Source: Micromonospora arborensis
Lineage (GTDB): Bacteria; Actinomycetota; Actinomycetes; Mycobacteriales; Micromonosporaceae
Direction: 5' to 3'
Length of the DNA stretch: 64,000 nt
NCBI RefSeq assembly: GCF_003205615.1
Contig: NZ_PYBV01000014.1
Coordinates: 165,779-229,778 of the forward strand
Under the pieces are notes generated by a model, which saw only the letters and a program-made list of their open reading frames with translations, had not been told where the DNA came from and did no database searches. Of this stretch, positions 8,604 through 16,942 are shown piece after piece. Positions within the stretch are counted from its first letter, which is position 1. Each line of letters starts with the position of its first letter. The position numbers and the translations under genes were made by a program.

Positions 8604-9770
8604 ATGACGGTGCACGCGCTTGAAGCGGCCCGCCGGTTGGCGCCGCGTTTCGCCGCACGGGCGGCGGAGCACGACCGGGACGGTTCCTTTCCGGTGGACG
8701 ACTTCCGTGACCTGCGGGAGGCTGGCCTGTTCGGGTTGATGGTGCCCCGCGCGTTGGGAGGCCTGGAAGCCTCCTTCGCCGAATACACCGCGGTGGCAAC
8801 TGAGCTGGCCCGGGGCAACGGCGCGACCGCCCTGGTGTTCAACATGCACGCCTCGGTGACCGGCGCGTTGGGTGCGGTCACCGAGGAGTTGGCGGAGGCG
8901 CTGGGCGTACCGGACGAGGCGCTGGCCGCCCGGGACCGCCTGCTCACCGACGCCGCGCAGGGTTCCTGGTACGCGGTCGCGATGAGCGAGCGTGGTGCCG
9001 GCGCCCGGTTGTCCCAGTTGAGCACAGTCTACGAGGCGACCGACGAGGGATGGCATCTCAAGGGCAGCAAGACCTTCTGTTCCGGTGCCGGGCACGCGGA
9101 CGGCTACCTGGTGGCGGCGCGCAGCGCCGCCGACCAGTCGGTGGTCTCGCAGTTCCTGGTGCCGGCCGGCGACGGCCTGACCGTGGAGCCGACCTGGGAC
9201 TCGCTCGGTATGCGCGCCACCTCCTCACACGACCTGCATCTGGACGTCACGGTGCCCGCCGGTCGACTGCTCGGCGGGGTCGAGGGTCTGGCGTTGGTGG
9301 TCGCCCAGCTGATGCCGCACTGGCTGGTGGCGAGTTACGCGGCTGTCTACGTGGGGGTCGCCCGGGCGGCGATCGACGCGGCGGCCGAGCATCTCAATGC
9401 GCGCAAGCTGGCCGGTCTGCCGGCGGTGCGTGCCCGGCTGGGTCGGGCGGACGCGGCGACGGCGGCCGCGCAACTGGTGGTCGCCGAGGCGGCCCGTCGG
9501 GTGGACGAGGCGCCGGGCGACGAGGAGACCAACCGCTGGGTGTGGCGGGCGAAGCTGCTCGCCGGCACCACTGCCGCCGAGGTGGCGGCGTCGGTGCTGG
9601 AGGCGGCGGGGACCTCGGCGACCCGCCGTGGTCATCCGTTGGAGCGGCTCTACCGGGACGCCCGCTGCGGCTCGCTGCACCCGGCCACGTCGGATGTCTG
9701 CGCCGACTGGCTCGGCATTGCCGCGCTGGGAGGCGATCCGGATCGCGACGCATCGGCACCGCGTTGGTGA
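8604..9770 (+). CDS. Acyl-CoA dehydrogenase family protein
   Basis: A FAD-dependent acyl-CoA dehydrogenase-fold enzyme of 388 residues. It has the N-terminal helical domain, the middle beta domain (WYAVAMSERGAGARL for flavin contact) and the C-terminal helical domain ending in ERLYRDARCGSLHPATSDVCADWLG. Start ATG 8604 has the strong site AGGAGGAGG 5 nt upstream. It sits between the methyltransferase and the type III PKS, so it may supply an unsaturated or oxidised acyl starter, or oxidise the product. The usual catalytic Glu position cannot be fixed by eye. Confidence 0.9.
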   Translation: MTVHALEAARRLAPRFAARAAEHDRDGSFPVDDFRDLREAGLFGLMVPRALGGLEASFAEYTAVATELARGNGATALVFNMHASVTGALGAVTEELAEALGVPDEALAARDRLLTDAAQGSWYAVAMSERGAGARLSQLSTVYEATDEGWHLKGSKTFCSGAGHADGYLVAARSAADQSVVSQFLVPAGDGLTVEPTWDSLGMRATSSHDLHLDVTVPAGRLLGGVEGLALVVAQLMPHWLVASYAAVYVGVARAAIDAAAEHLNARKLAGLPAVRARLGRADAATAAAQLVVAEAARRVDEAPGDEETNRWVWRAKLLAGTTAAEVAASVLEAAGTSATRRGHPLERLYRDARCGSLHPATSDVCADWLGIAALGGDPDRDASAPRW

Positions 9771-9864
9771 GCGGGTCGTGCGGGACTCGCGCGGGAGGTA
9801 CGCCGGCCGAGGTGGCTGGTGGGTCGGCCAGGGGGAGGACAGCGTCTGACGAGAGGTGGGGATC

Positions 9865-10914
9865 GTGTCCATACCAGTGATCGCAGGGCTCGGGACTGCA
9901 CAGCCGCCGTCCGCTTTGCAGGGCGAGTTGTGGGAGGGCTTCTTCTCTCGGCATTTCTCCGGCACCACCCGGGCGTTGGCCCAGCGGATCTTCGCGAACT
10001 CGGGGGTGACCCGGCGGCAGGCCGCGGTCAACCCCCTGTTGGAGGACGTCTCGGACTGGCCGACCGAGCGCCGGATGCGCCGGTATCAGGTGGAGGCCCT
10101 GCCACTGGGCAAGGAGGCGGTGGGTCGGGCGTTGACGGCCGCCGGGCTGGGCGCTGGCGACATCGGGCTGTTCATCGTCTGCTCGTGCACCGGGTACGCC
10201 ACCCCCGGCCTGGACATCCTGCTCGCCCGGGATCTCGGTATGGCTGCGGACACCCAGCGGATGTTCATCGGCCACATGGGCTGTTACGCGGCGCTGCCCG
10301 GACTCGGGGCGGCGAGTGACTTCGTGACCGCGCGGGGACGGCCGGCGCTGCTGCTCTGTGCGGAGCTGACCAGCCTGCACATCCAGCCGTCCAGCGCCCG
10401 GGTGGACACCCAGCAGATCGTCTCCCACGCGCTCTTCTCGGACGCCGCGGTCGCCGCCGTGGTCGTGCCGGGTGGCCCGGGGTACGTGTTACGCGAGGTC
10501 ACCGCCGTCACCGACACCTCGACCGCCGACCACATGACCTGGGACGTCACCGACGCGGGCTTCCGGATGGGGTTGTCACCGAAGGTGCCGCAGGTGCTCT
10601 CGAGGCATGTCCTCGGGTTGGTGGACGACCTGCTGGCGCGGCACGGGGTCAGCCGCTCCGAGGTGGATGGTTGGGCGGTGCACCCGGGCGGGCCGCGGAT
10701 CCTCAACGTGGTGGAGCGGGAGTTGGCCCTTCCTCCGCAGGGGTTGGTGGCGTCCCGGGCGACGCTCGACGAGCATGGCAACTGCTCGTCGCCGACCGTG
10801 CTGCTGATCCTGGACCGGCTGGCCCGTTCGACACCGGCGGCTCGACGCGTCGTCATGCTGGCGTTCGGCCCCGGTCTCACCCTCTACGCCGCGCTGCTCG
10901 ATCGACAGGACTGA
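9865..10914 (+). CDS. Type III polyketide synthase
   Basis: A homodimeric ketosynthase that extends an acyl-CoA starter with malonyl-CoA and cyclises it to pyrones, resorcinols or similar. The Cys-His-Asn triad is visible: Cys in HMGCYAALPG (about 140), His in GWAVHPGGPRIL (about 268) and Asn in HGNCSSPTV (about 301). I chose GTG 9865 because GAGAGG lies about 8 nt upstream; GTG 9856 is the alternative and adds three residues. Length (about 349) matches alkylpyrone/alkylresorcinol synthases. Product and starter are not predictable from the sequence alone. Confidence 0.92.
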   Translation: MSIPVIAGLGTAQPPSALQGELWEGFFSRHFSGTTRALAQRIFANSGVTRRQAAVNPLLEDVSDWPTERRMRRYQVEALPLGKEAVGRALTAAGLGAGDIGLFIVCSCTGYATPGLDILLARDLGMAADTQRMFIGHMGCYAALPGLGAASDFVTARGRPALLLCAELTSLHIQPSSARVDTQQIVSHALFSDAAVAAVVVPGGPGYVLREVTAVTDTSTADHMTWDVTDAGFRMGLSPKVPQVLSRHVLGLVDDLLARHGVSRSEVDGWAVHPGGPRILNVVERELALPPQGLVASRATLDEHGNCSSPTVLLILDRLARSTPAARRVVMLAFGPGLTLYAALLDRQD

Positions 10915-10938
10915 ACGTCCGGCCGGTACGCTCAGCGG

Positions 10939-11544
10939 ATGGATCCAACGGCGGACGATCGGCTGCGGTCGGTGGTGTTGTTCGGCGCTGCGGTGGCCGT
11001 CCTGGCGGTCGGCGGCTGGTGGTGGCAGGCCGCCGCCCCCACCCCGGCGGCCAGTTCGGCTCGTCCGCCAGTGGCCTCGCCGAGCGCCGAGCCGAGCGTC
11101 AGCGCACCGCTGGAACGTGCCCTGGCATTGTCGGAGCCCGATGCGTCGGTGACCTTTCGAGTGGACCCCGAGACGGGCGAGGTCACCGAGGTCAAACGCC
11201 CCACGACGAGTCTGCCCCTTGGCACCGGCGACGTTCCGGGTGAGCTGCCCGTGTTCGAAGGGACGATCTGGCGGCAGCAGGGGGAGCTCCTCCCCGGTCA
11301 GGACGTGACCAGGCAGTCGGCCAACGACGGCGGACGCTACCAGCTTCAATACCGGTGCACGAGGCCCGGCGCGATGATGGTGACGAGCACCGGGGCCGAG
11401 ATACTCGGCCCGGCACGCATCGATTGCGACGGCGCAACGACCCTCGCTGAGGTGGCGCCCACCGGCGGGCCGATCCGGGTGTCCCTGTCGGCCGTGGGCG
11501 ACAAGCCCGTCGACGCTGAGGCGCAACTCTTCGCGGCGCCCTGA
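10939..11544 (+). CDS. Membrane-anchored protein of unknown function
   Basis: A 201-residue protein with one N-terminal transmembrane segment (about 11-30, containing GGWWWQ), an Ala/Pro/Ser linker and an extracellular domain with two Cys (YRCTRPG and RIDCDG) that could form a disulphide. I recognise no family. It follows the type III PKS by 24 bp. It also has its own TACGCT hexamer (10927-10932) exactly 6 nt before the ATG, so it may be transcribed as a leaderless mRNA rather than only as the operon's last gene. Confidence 0.7.
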   Translation: MDPTADDRLRSVVLFGAAVAVLAVGGWWWQAAAPTPAASSARPPVASPSAEPSVSAPLERALALSEPDASVTFRVDPETGEVTEVKRPTTSLPLGTGDVPGELPVFEGTIWRQQGELLPGQDVTRQSANDGGRYQLQYRCTRPGAMMVTSTGAEILGPARIDCDGATTLAEVAPTGGPIRVSLSAVGDKPVDAEAQLFAAP

Positions 11545-11636
11545 GCCTGAGCCCAATGCCCCGACGTCCGTATCCCCGGATCCCGCACCGGCCCCGTCGG
11601 CTGGGCAACCAGCGGCGCCAGCAGGCCGCCGAGATC

Positions 11637-11713
11637 AAGATCAACTCAACATCGCCGACGTGGCGGCATCCACGTGTCGGGAAACCACCACATCGCCGAC
11701 ACGGAGTCGATCT
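11637..11713. repeat. Dispersed ~80-bp palindromic repeat, copy 2
   Basis: A degenerate copy located between convergent genes. Left block ATCGCCGACGTGGCGG, right block ACATCGCCGACACGGAGTCGATC. The arms pair imperfectly. It could help terminate transcription, but there is no T tract. Confidence 0.6.
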
Positions 11714-11731
11714 ACCGCGGGCCTCGTCAGG

Positions 11732-12424
11732 TCAGGCGGTGAGGGCGGTCAGGTCCTGTCGGTACGTGTCGACCGACCCCAGGTCGGGCAGCACCCGGGT
11801 GACCGTTCCGCTGCGGTCGACCAGCAGCGCGGTCAGGCCGCCTGGGCGGGCCGGCTGGCCCAGGAACGAGCGCAGCCCGCCGGCGGGGTCGGCCAGCGCC
11901 CGGACCTGCCGCTGGTTGGCCGGTGCGGCCGGGACCGTCCGGCTGCCGGTGACGGTGACCACGGAGACGCCGGCGGGCGCGACCGCCAGGGCCTCGGCCA
12001 CCCGGTCCGGGCACGGGCAGCCGTCCACCAGGATGATCATGGCGGGCAGCAGGCCGCGCAGTGGCACCGGCGCATTGCTCGCGTCGACCAGGTCCAGTGC
12101 GGGCAGTGCCCGCCCGGTGAGGGTCGCGGGTGGCGAGTAGGGGGCCGGGGTAGGTCGGTCGTTGCCCCGGTTGGCCCGTGGCCAGGTGACCACGAGTAGG
12201 CCGGCCAGCGTGGTGAGGACCGCCACCAGCAGGACCAGCAGCGGCAGGCCCAGAGCCCGCGGGCCGCCGGACAGCCCGGCGGCCCGGCGCAGCTCGCGGC
12301 GGATCTGGGCGGCCTCGGCGGCAAGCGCGGAGGCGTCGTCGGGGACCACCACCCGGCCCCATTCGGGCGGCAGGCCAGGCAGGCCGTCGGCCGGCCCGTG
12401 GCCCTCTGCATCAGGCTTGCCCAT
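11732..12424 (-). CDS. Membrane protein with thioredoxin-like extracellular domain
   Basis: A 230-residue protein: cytoplasmic N-terminus (about 1-55), one transmembrane helix (about 58-82), then an extracytoplasmic domain (ALDLVDASNAPVPL, MIILVDGCPCPD, ALLVDRSGTVTRVL) laid out like a TlpA/AhpC thioredoxin fold. The expected redox motif is replaced by CPC in DGCPCPDR, so disulphide chemistry is uncertain. Start ATG 12424 has AGGAGG about 5 nt upstream. Divergent from carD across a 326-bp promoter region. Confidence 0.7.
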   Translation of the reverse strand: MGKPDAEGHGPADGLPGLPPEWGRVVVPDDASALAAEAAQIRRELRRAAGLSGGPRALGLPLLVLLVAVLTTLAGLLVVTWPRANRGNDRPTPAPYSPPATLTGRALPALDLVDASNAPVPLRGLLPAMIILVDGCPCPDRVAEALAVAPAGVSVVTVTGSRTVPAAPANQRQVRALADPAGGLRSFLGQPARPGGLTALLVDRSGTVTRVLPDLGSVDTYRQDLTALTA

Positions 12425-12750
12425 CGGACCTCCTGAAGGTCTCGAGAGCGGAGTGCGGCTCGGTCTCCAGGGTCCCGCACCAGGGGCACCTCGCGCTACA
12501 CCTGGGCGCAGTCCCGCCGGGCGGGATACCATAGGAGGAGCGCATAGCCCTTGATCTCGACGTTCTGTTCACCCGTGCCGGGCAGTCATCCGCACGTTAC
12601 GGAGCGTGTTTGAACCATTGGTTTGACCGCCTGTCAAGCTGAAGCAAGACCTCTCACAGGGCCCCTGAGCTGCGCCAACGGTCAGGACATCGGTGAGACA
12701 TCGCTGCCTGACCGTGTTACCCTAGACACAGCGAAAGGGGTTTCGAACCT
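12425..12750 (+). promoter_or_regulatory. Intergenic promoter region of carD
   Basis: A 326-bp gene-free stretch between divergent genes, unusually long for this chromosome. Directly before carD is a TACCCT hexamer (12718-12723), a good actinobacterial -10, giving a leader of about 20 nt with the site GAAAGGGG before the ATG. A TTGACC (12632-12637) further upstream could be the -35 of a second promoter, but no convincing -10 is paired with it. Confidence 0.45.
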
Positions 12751-13236
12751 ATGGTTTTCAGTGTCGGCGAGACCGTTGTTTACCCCCACCACGGGGCCGC
12801 ACTCATCGAGGCAATCGAGACTCGGGTCATCAAGGGCGAGCCTAAGCAATACCTCGTCCTGAGGGTCGCGCAGGGTGACCTGACGGTCCGGGTGCCCGCC
12901 GAGAACGCCGAGATCGTGGGTGTTCGCGAGGTGGTCGGCGAAGAGGGCCTCGGTAAGGTCTTCGACGTTCTGCGGGCTCCGCACACCGAGGAGCCGACCA
13001 ACTGGTCGCGGCGTTACAAGGCCAACCTGGAAAAGCTGGCCTCCGGAAACCCGTTGAAGGTCGCCGAGGTCGTGCGTGACCTGTGGCGCCGGGAGCGGGA
13101 GCGGGGCCTTTCCGCAGGCGAGAAGCGGATGCTTGCCAAGGCCCGGGACATTCTCGTCGGCGAGGTTGCGCTGGCTGAGAAGAGCACCAAGGACGAGGCG
13201 GAGACGCTGCTCGACAAGGTCCTCACCGAGGCCTAG
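12751..13236 (+). CDS. carD: RNA polymerase-binding transcription factor CarD
   Basis: Stabilises open complexes, notably at rRNA promoters. The 161-residue protein has the N-terminal Tudor-like RNAP-interaction domain ([15 protein letters not shown]) and the C-terminal helical DNA-binding domain. The conserved Trp that wedges into the upstream edge of the bubble is in [12 protein letters not shown]. The ATG at 12751 follows GAAAGGGG. It precedes ispD by 56 bp, as in mycobacteria. Confidence 0.97.
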   Translation: MVFSVGETVVYPHHGAALIEAIETRVIKGEPKQYLVLRVAQGDLTVRVPAENAEIVGVREVVGEEGLGKVFDVLRAPHTEEPTNWSRRYKANLEKLASGNPLKVAEVVRDLWRRERERGLSAGEKRMLAKARDILVGEVALAEKSTKDEAETLLDKVLTEA

Positions 13237-13292
13237 TCCGTACAGCATCGTCGTACCCGATTCGTAGCAGAGAAACCACCGAGGACCGCGAC

Positions 13293-13988
13293 GTGACCGC
13301 GCAGCTCAATCCGCGCGGTGACGTCGCGGTCCTCGTGCCTGCGGCGGGTGCTGGTGTACGGCTCGGCCCCGGCCGCCCCAAGGCGCTGCGCCTGCTCGCC
13401 GGTGAACCGCTGCTGGTGCACGCCGTGCGTCGACTTGCCGCCGCACCGTCGGTGCACACGATCGTGGTGGCCGCGCCGGCCGCCGAGGTGACGGCCGTCC
13501 GCGAGCTGCTGGCTCCGATCGCGCCGGTGATCGTGGTGGCAGGCGGTGCGGAACGGCAGGCGTCGGTGGCCGCCGCGTTGGCTGCGGTGCCCGACGGTCC
13601 GACGATCGTGCTGGTGCATGACGCCGCCCGCGCGCTCACCCCTCCCGAGCTCGTCGAATCCGTCGCGGCGGCGGTCCGCGACGGGCGTGACGCGGTGATC
13701 CCGGTTCTGCCGGTCGTCGACACGATCAAGGAGGTCGGCGCCGGCGAGGTGGTGCTCGGCACCGTCGACCGTTCCGCTCTGCGCGCGGTGCAGACCCCGC
13801 AGGGTTTCCGCCGGGCCGTCCTCAGCGCCGCGCACGCCGTCGCCGGCGACCCCCTCACCGACGACGCCGGGCTGGTCGAGAAGCAGGGTGTCACGGTGAG
13901 CTGCGTGCCGGGCTCGGAGTACGCCCTGAAAATCACCCGACCGTTCGACCTGGCCCTGGCGGAGCACCTGCTCGCCGCCTTCGATTGA
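13293..13988 (+). CDS. ispD: 2-C-methyl-D-erythritol 4-phosphate cytidylyltransferase IspD
   Basis: Third step of the non-mevalonate isoprenoid pathway: joins CTP and MEP to CDP-ME. The nucleotide-binding signature [15 protein letters not shown] places the catalytic Arg23 and Lys30. The segments [11 protein letters not shown] and [11 protein letters not shown], and the TPQGF motif, are typical. The start is the GTG at 13293, 231 residues. IspF follows 16 bp after the stop. Confidence 0.95.
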   Translation: MTAQLNPRGDVAVLVPAAGAGVRLGPGRPKALRLLAGEPLLVHAVRRLAAAPSVHTIVVAAPAAEVTAVRELLAPIAPVIVVAGGAERQASVAAALAAVPDGPTIVLVHDAARALTPPELVESVAAAVRDGRDAVIPVLPVVDTIKEVGAGEVVLGTVDRSALRAVQTPQGFRRAVLSAAHAVAGDPLTDDAGLVEKQGVTVSCVPGSEYALKITRPFDLALAEHLLAAFD

Positions 13989-13992
13989 CGCG

Positions 13993-13998
13993 TACCCT
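13993..13998 (+). promoter_or_regulatory. -10 hexamer of ispF (leaderless promoter)
   Basis: TACCCT, separated by exactly 6 nt from the ispF ATG. There is no ribosome-binding site in between, so transcription from here should begin at or next to the start codon. The same hexamer with the same spacing precedes cysS (41975-41980). Confidence 0.5.
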
Positions 13999-14004
13999 CT
14001 GCTC

Positions 14005-14487
14005 ATGATCGTTCCCCGGGTGGCCATCGGCACCGACGTGCACGCGTTCGAGCCCGGCCGGCCGTGCTGGGTCGCGGGCCTGCTCTGGCCCGACCAGGAC
14101 GGCCTCGCCGGTCACTCGGACGCCGATGTGGCCGCGCACGCCGCCTGCAACGCGCTGCTCTCCGCCGCCGGGCTCGGTGATCTCGGCGCCGCCTTCGGGG
14201 TGGGCGAGCCGGAGTGGGCTGGCGCGTCCGGGCTGGCTCTGCTGACCGAGACGGCCCGCCGGGTGCGTGCCGCTGGCCTGGAGATCGGCAACGTGTCCGT
14301 GCAGGTCGTCGGCAACCGACCCAAGATCGGCCGCCGCCGGGCGGAGGCCCAGGAGGTGCTGTCTGCCGCCGTCGGCGCCCCGGTCACCGTCTCCGCCGCG
14401 ACCACGGACGGGCTCGGCTTCACCGGCCGGGAGGAAGGCTTGGCGGGCGTCGCGGTGGCCCTGGTGTACGACGCGTCGGCCGCCTAG
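14005..14487 (+). CDS. ispF: 2-C-methyl-D-erythritol 2,4-cyclodiphosphate synthase IspF
   Basis: Cyclises CDP-ME 2-phosphate to ME-cPP with loss of CMP, directly after IspD/IspE in the pathway. Zinc ligands are Asp11 and His13 (GTDVHAF) and His45 (in [11 protein letters not shown]). The signature region and the C-terminal [13 protein letters not shown] loop are intact. Length 160 is normal. In mycobacteria cysS follows; here about 27.5 kb of other genes intervene. Confidence 0.96.
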   Translation: MIVPRVAIGTDVHAFEPGRPCWVAGLLWPDQDGLAGHSDADVAAHAACNALLSAAGLGDLGAAFGVGEPEWAGASGLALLTETARRVRAAGLEIGNVSVQVVGNRPKIGRRRAEAQEVLSAAVGAPVTVSAATTDGLGFTGREEGLAGVAVALVYDASAA

Positions 14488-14497
14488 GCTCGCCGCG

Positions 14498-15526
14498 ATG
14501 TCCAGCGACCCCGCCCCCGACCAGTCCGCCGCCGACGGCTACGTCCAGCGGGCCCAACTCCTGGCCGAGCTCGGCCGCTACGACGAGGCGGCCGGGGAGC
14601 TGACCTACGGGCTGGCCCTGCAGCCGGAGGACGTGGACGCCCTCACCATGCTGGCCCGGGTGCACCTGGCCGCCGACCGTCCGGCCGAGGCGCTCACCGC
14701 TGCGGACACGGCCGTCGCGGCCGCACCGGAGGCCCTCCCGCCGCTGGTCGCCAGGGGCATGGCGTTGTCCGACCTGGAGCGCTACTCCGAGTCGGCCGCC
14801 ACCGCCGACCGGATCCTGGCCCTGGGCCCGGCCGACGCGTACGCCCAGCGAAGCGCGGCCGCGATCCTGGCCGGCGCCCGCAACGGTCAGCCGGCGCTGA
14901 ACGCGGCCTGGCGTGGGGTCGAACTGGCCCCGGAGGAGCCACAGGCGCACCTGGTGCTCAGCCTGGTCGCCGCCCGACTGGACCTGTTCGACCTGGCCGA
15001 GCGGGCCTACCGGGAGGCGTTGCGGCTCGACCCGCGCATCGCCGAGGCCGGGCACGATGTGGGTGTCATGCGACTGGAGCAGCGCCGCTGGTCGGTGGCG
15101 TTGGAACACGTCGCCGAGGCTGTGACGATCACCCCGAGCCGAATCGACTCGCCGCGGACCCTCGCGCACGGCCTGCACCGCCTGGTGCTCTACGGCGCGG
15201 GTTGGACGCTGGTGGCGGCGGTGCTCGTGGCGTTCGCGGCCTCGGCGAACGGCGGGTTCTCCCGCATCCTGGCGGTGCTCGCCGCGCTCACCGGCGGGAT
15301 CGTCGTCTGGCAGCTCGCGGCCCGGCTGCCGGGGCTGACCCGGACCGTCCTGCCCGCCATGCTGCACTCGGACCGGGCGATGGCGCTGGCGATCTACGCG
15401 GTGGCCTCCGCGCCGCTGCTGCTGCTGGTGTACGCGGTGGCCGGCTCCCCGTGGCCCCTGGTGCTGGCCATCGCGGTGACAGCGGTAGCCGAGTTAGCCG
15501 TCTTCACCAGAACCGCAATGCGCTGA
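14498..15526 (+). CDS. TPR-repeat membrane protein
   Basis: A 342-residue protein. Residues about 10-215 form four to six tetratricopeptide repeats (such as ADGYVQRAQLLAELGRYDEAA and LAERAYREALRLDP); about 235-340 are three or four transmembrane helices. This suggests a membrane scaffold whose cytoplasmic TPR face binds partners; the partner is unknown. Start ATG 14498. Its presumptive -10 hexamer TAGGCT (14485-14490) begins with the TAG stop codon of ispF, 7 nt before the ATG. Confidence 0.8.
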   Translation: MSSDPAPDQSAADGYVQRAQLLAELGRYDEAAGELTYGLALQPEDVDALTMLARVHLAADRPAEALTAADTAVAAAPEALPPLVARGMALSDLERYSESAATADRILALGPADAYAQRSAAAILAGARNGQPALNAAWRGVELAPEEPQAHLVLSLVAARLDLFDLAERAYREALRLDPRIAEAGHDVGVMRLEQRRWSVALEHVAEAVTITPSRIDSPRTLAHGLHRLVLYGAGWTLVAAVLVAFAASANGGFSRILAVLAALTGGIVVWQLAARLPGLTRTVLPAMLHSDRAMALAIYAVASAPLLLLVYAVAGSPWPLVLAIAVTAVAELAVFTRTAMR

Positions 15527-15598
15527 CCAACCACAAAGGTCACCAACCTCCGGCGTGACCAGTAAAGATCACCAGCGTCGCTCAGCCCGACCAGGTCA

Positions 15599-15672
15599 GG
15601 TTTTCGCCGGAGCCCGACCCGCGCAGGGATCAAGCCTGACCGCCCGGAGCGGGTCGGGCTCCGGCGAAAACC
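15599..15672. terminator. Bidirectional terminator hairpin, 24-bp perfect stem
   Basis: Arms 15599-15622 and 15649-15672 are perfect complements (GGTTTTCGCCGGAGCCCGAC...) around a 26-nt loop. Four T or A residues near the base of each arm serve either direction. It sits between the convergent TPR gene and hmgA. Confidence 0.75.
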
Positions 15673-15681
15673 CCAGGGCGA

Positions 15682-16848
15682 CTAAGCAGAACGCGCCCAG
15701 GTCCAGGCGTACCCCTCGTCCTCACATGCGCTGGCGGCGTCGCAGAGATCCAGGGGGCGGAACGTGTCGACCATGACGGCCAGCTCGTCGAAGTAGTCCG
15801 CACCGATCGAACGCTCGGCGGCACCCGGCTGGGGGCCGTGGGTGAAACCGGACGGGTGCAGCGAGATCGAGCCCTGTTCGATGCCGGAGCCGCGCCGGGC
15901 CTCGTAGTTGCCCCCGGTGTAGAAGAGCATCTCGTCGGAGTCGACGTTGTGGTGGTTGTACGGCACCGGGATCGACTCCGGGTGGTAGTCGACCTTGCGG
16001 GGCACGAACGAGCAGATGACGAAGTTGGGACCCTGGAAGGTCTGGTGCACCGGCGGAGGCTGGTGGATGCGGCCGGTGATCGGCTCGAAGTCGTGGATGG
16101 AGAACGCCCACGGGTAGAGGTGACCGTCCCAGCCGACCACGTCGAACGGGTGGTTGGCGTAGACGTAGCGGGTCCATCCACGGCGGTGGCGGACCAGCAC
16201 CTCGACCTCCTCGTCGTCGACGAGCAGCGGGGCGTCGGGGCCGCGGACGTCGCGCTCGCAGTACGGCGAGTGCTCCAGGAACTGGCCGCGGACCGAGAGG
16301 TAGCGCTTGGGTGGGCCGATGTGCCCGGACGCCTCGACGGTGAGCAGCCGGACGGGCTGGTCGCCGGTGGGCACCAGTCGGTGGATGGTCGAGGTGGGGA
16401 TGATGACGTAGTCGCCGGCGACCGCGTCGAGCATCCCGAACGGGGACTCGACGCGCAGGGTGCCCGACTCGACGTACAGGCAGTGGTCGCCGGTCGCGTC
16501 GCGGAACAGCGGGGAGGGCTGGTCCGCGAGCACGTACCCGATCCGGACGTCGTCGTTGGCGAGCAGGTACTGCCGACCGAGGATGGGGTCGACGCCGCCG
16601 GTGTCCAGTTTGTGGGTGCGCAGGTGGCGGGGCTTGAGCGGCAGGTTCGGTGCCCGGGTGAACGCGGGTGGGGTGAACTCGTCGGCGGCCAGGATCGCCG
16701 TGGGCGCGTGCCGGTGGTAGAGCAGGGACGAGTCGGAGGAGAACCCCTCCTGGCCCATCAGCTCCTCGGCGTAGAGGCGCCCGTCGGGCTGACGGAACTG
16801 GGTGTGGCGCTTGCGCGGCACCTCGCCGACGCTGCGGTAATACGGCAT
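15682..16848 (-). CDS. hmgA: Homogentisate 1,2-dioxygenase
   Basis: Opens the ring of homogentisate to maleylacetoacetate in tyrosine/phenylalanine catabolism. The 388-residue cupin protein shows GDYVIIPTSTIHRL, the substrate/iron region NHHNVDSDEMLFYTGG with His and Glu ligands, and the C-terminal GSISLHPSGFTHGPQPG with a further ligand His. ATG 16848 has GGGAGG upstream. It is divergent from the unknown-barrel/fahA operon; the 94-bp space between them holds a perfect palindrome, so one repressor probably controls both. Confidence 0.93.
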   Translation of the reverse strand: MPYYRSVGEVPRKRHTQFRQPDGRLYAEELMGQEGFSSDSSLLYHRHAPTAILAADEFTPPAFTRAPNLPLKPRHLRTHKLDTGGVDPILGRQYLLANDDVRIGYVLADQPSPLFRDATGDHCLYVESGTLRVESPFGMLDAVAGDYVIIPTSTIHRLVPTGDQPVRLLTVEASGHIGPPKRYLSVRGQFLEHSPYCERDVRGPDAPLLVDDEEVEVLVRHRRGWTRYVYANHPFDVVGWDGHLYPWAFSIHDFEPITGRIHQPPPVHQTFQGPNFVICSFVPRKVDYHPESIPVPYNHHNVDSDEMLFYTGGNYEARRGSGIEQGSISLHPSGFTHGPQPGAAERSIGADYFDELAVMVDTFRPLDLCDAASACEDEGYAWTWARSA

Positions 16849-16885
16849 CTCGCCTCCCGATTTGTCCCGTCCACCGGCCAGGTGT

Positions 16886-16900
16886 GTCCGATAATCGGAC
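16886..16900. promoter_or_regulatory. Palindromic operator candidate between hmgA and the fahA operon
   Basis: Perfect odd palindrome GTCCGATAATCGGAC (7-bp arms around one A). A further TTGTCCG lies 5 nt to the right. It is placed between divergent starts, about 40 bp from each. Homogentisate genes in streptomycetes are controlled by an IclR-type repressor (HpdR), so a similar protein is a plausible binder, but the regulator is not adjacent. Confidence 0.5.
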
Positions 16901-16942
16901 GCTGTTGTCCGTTCCTCGTAGCGTCCCGTACATTCTTGTTCC

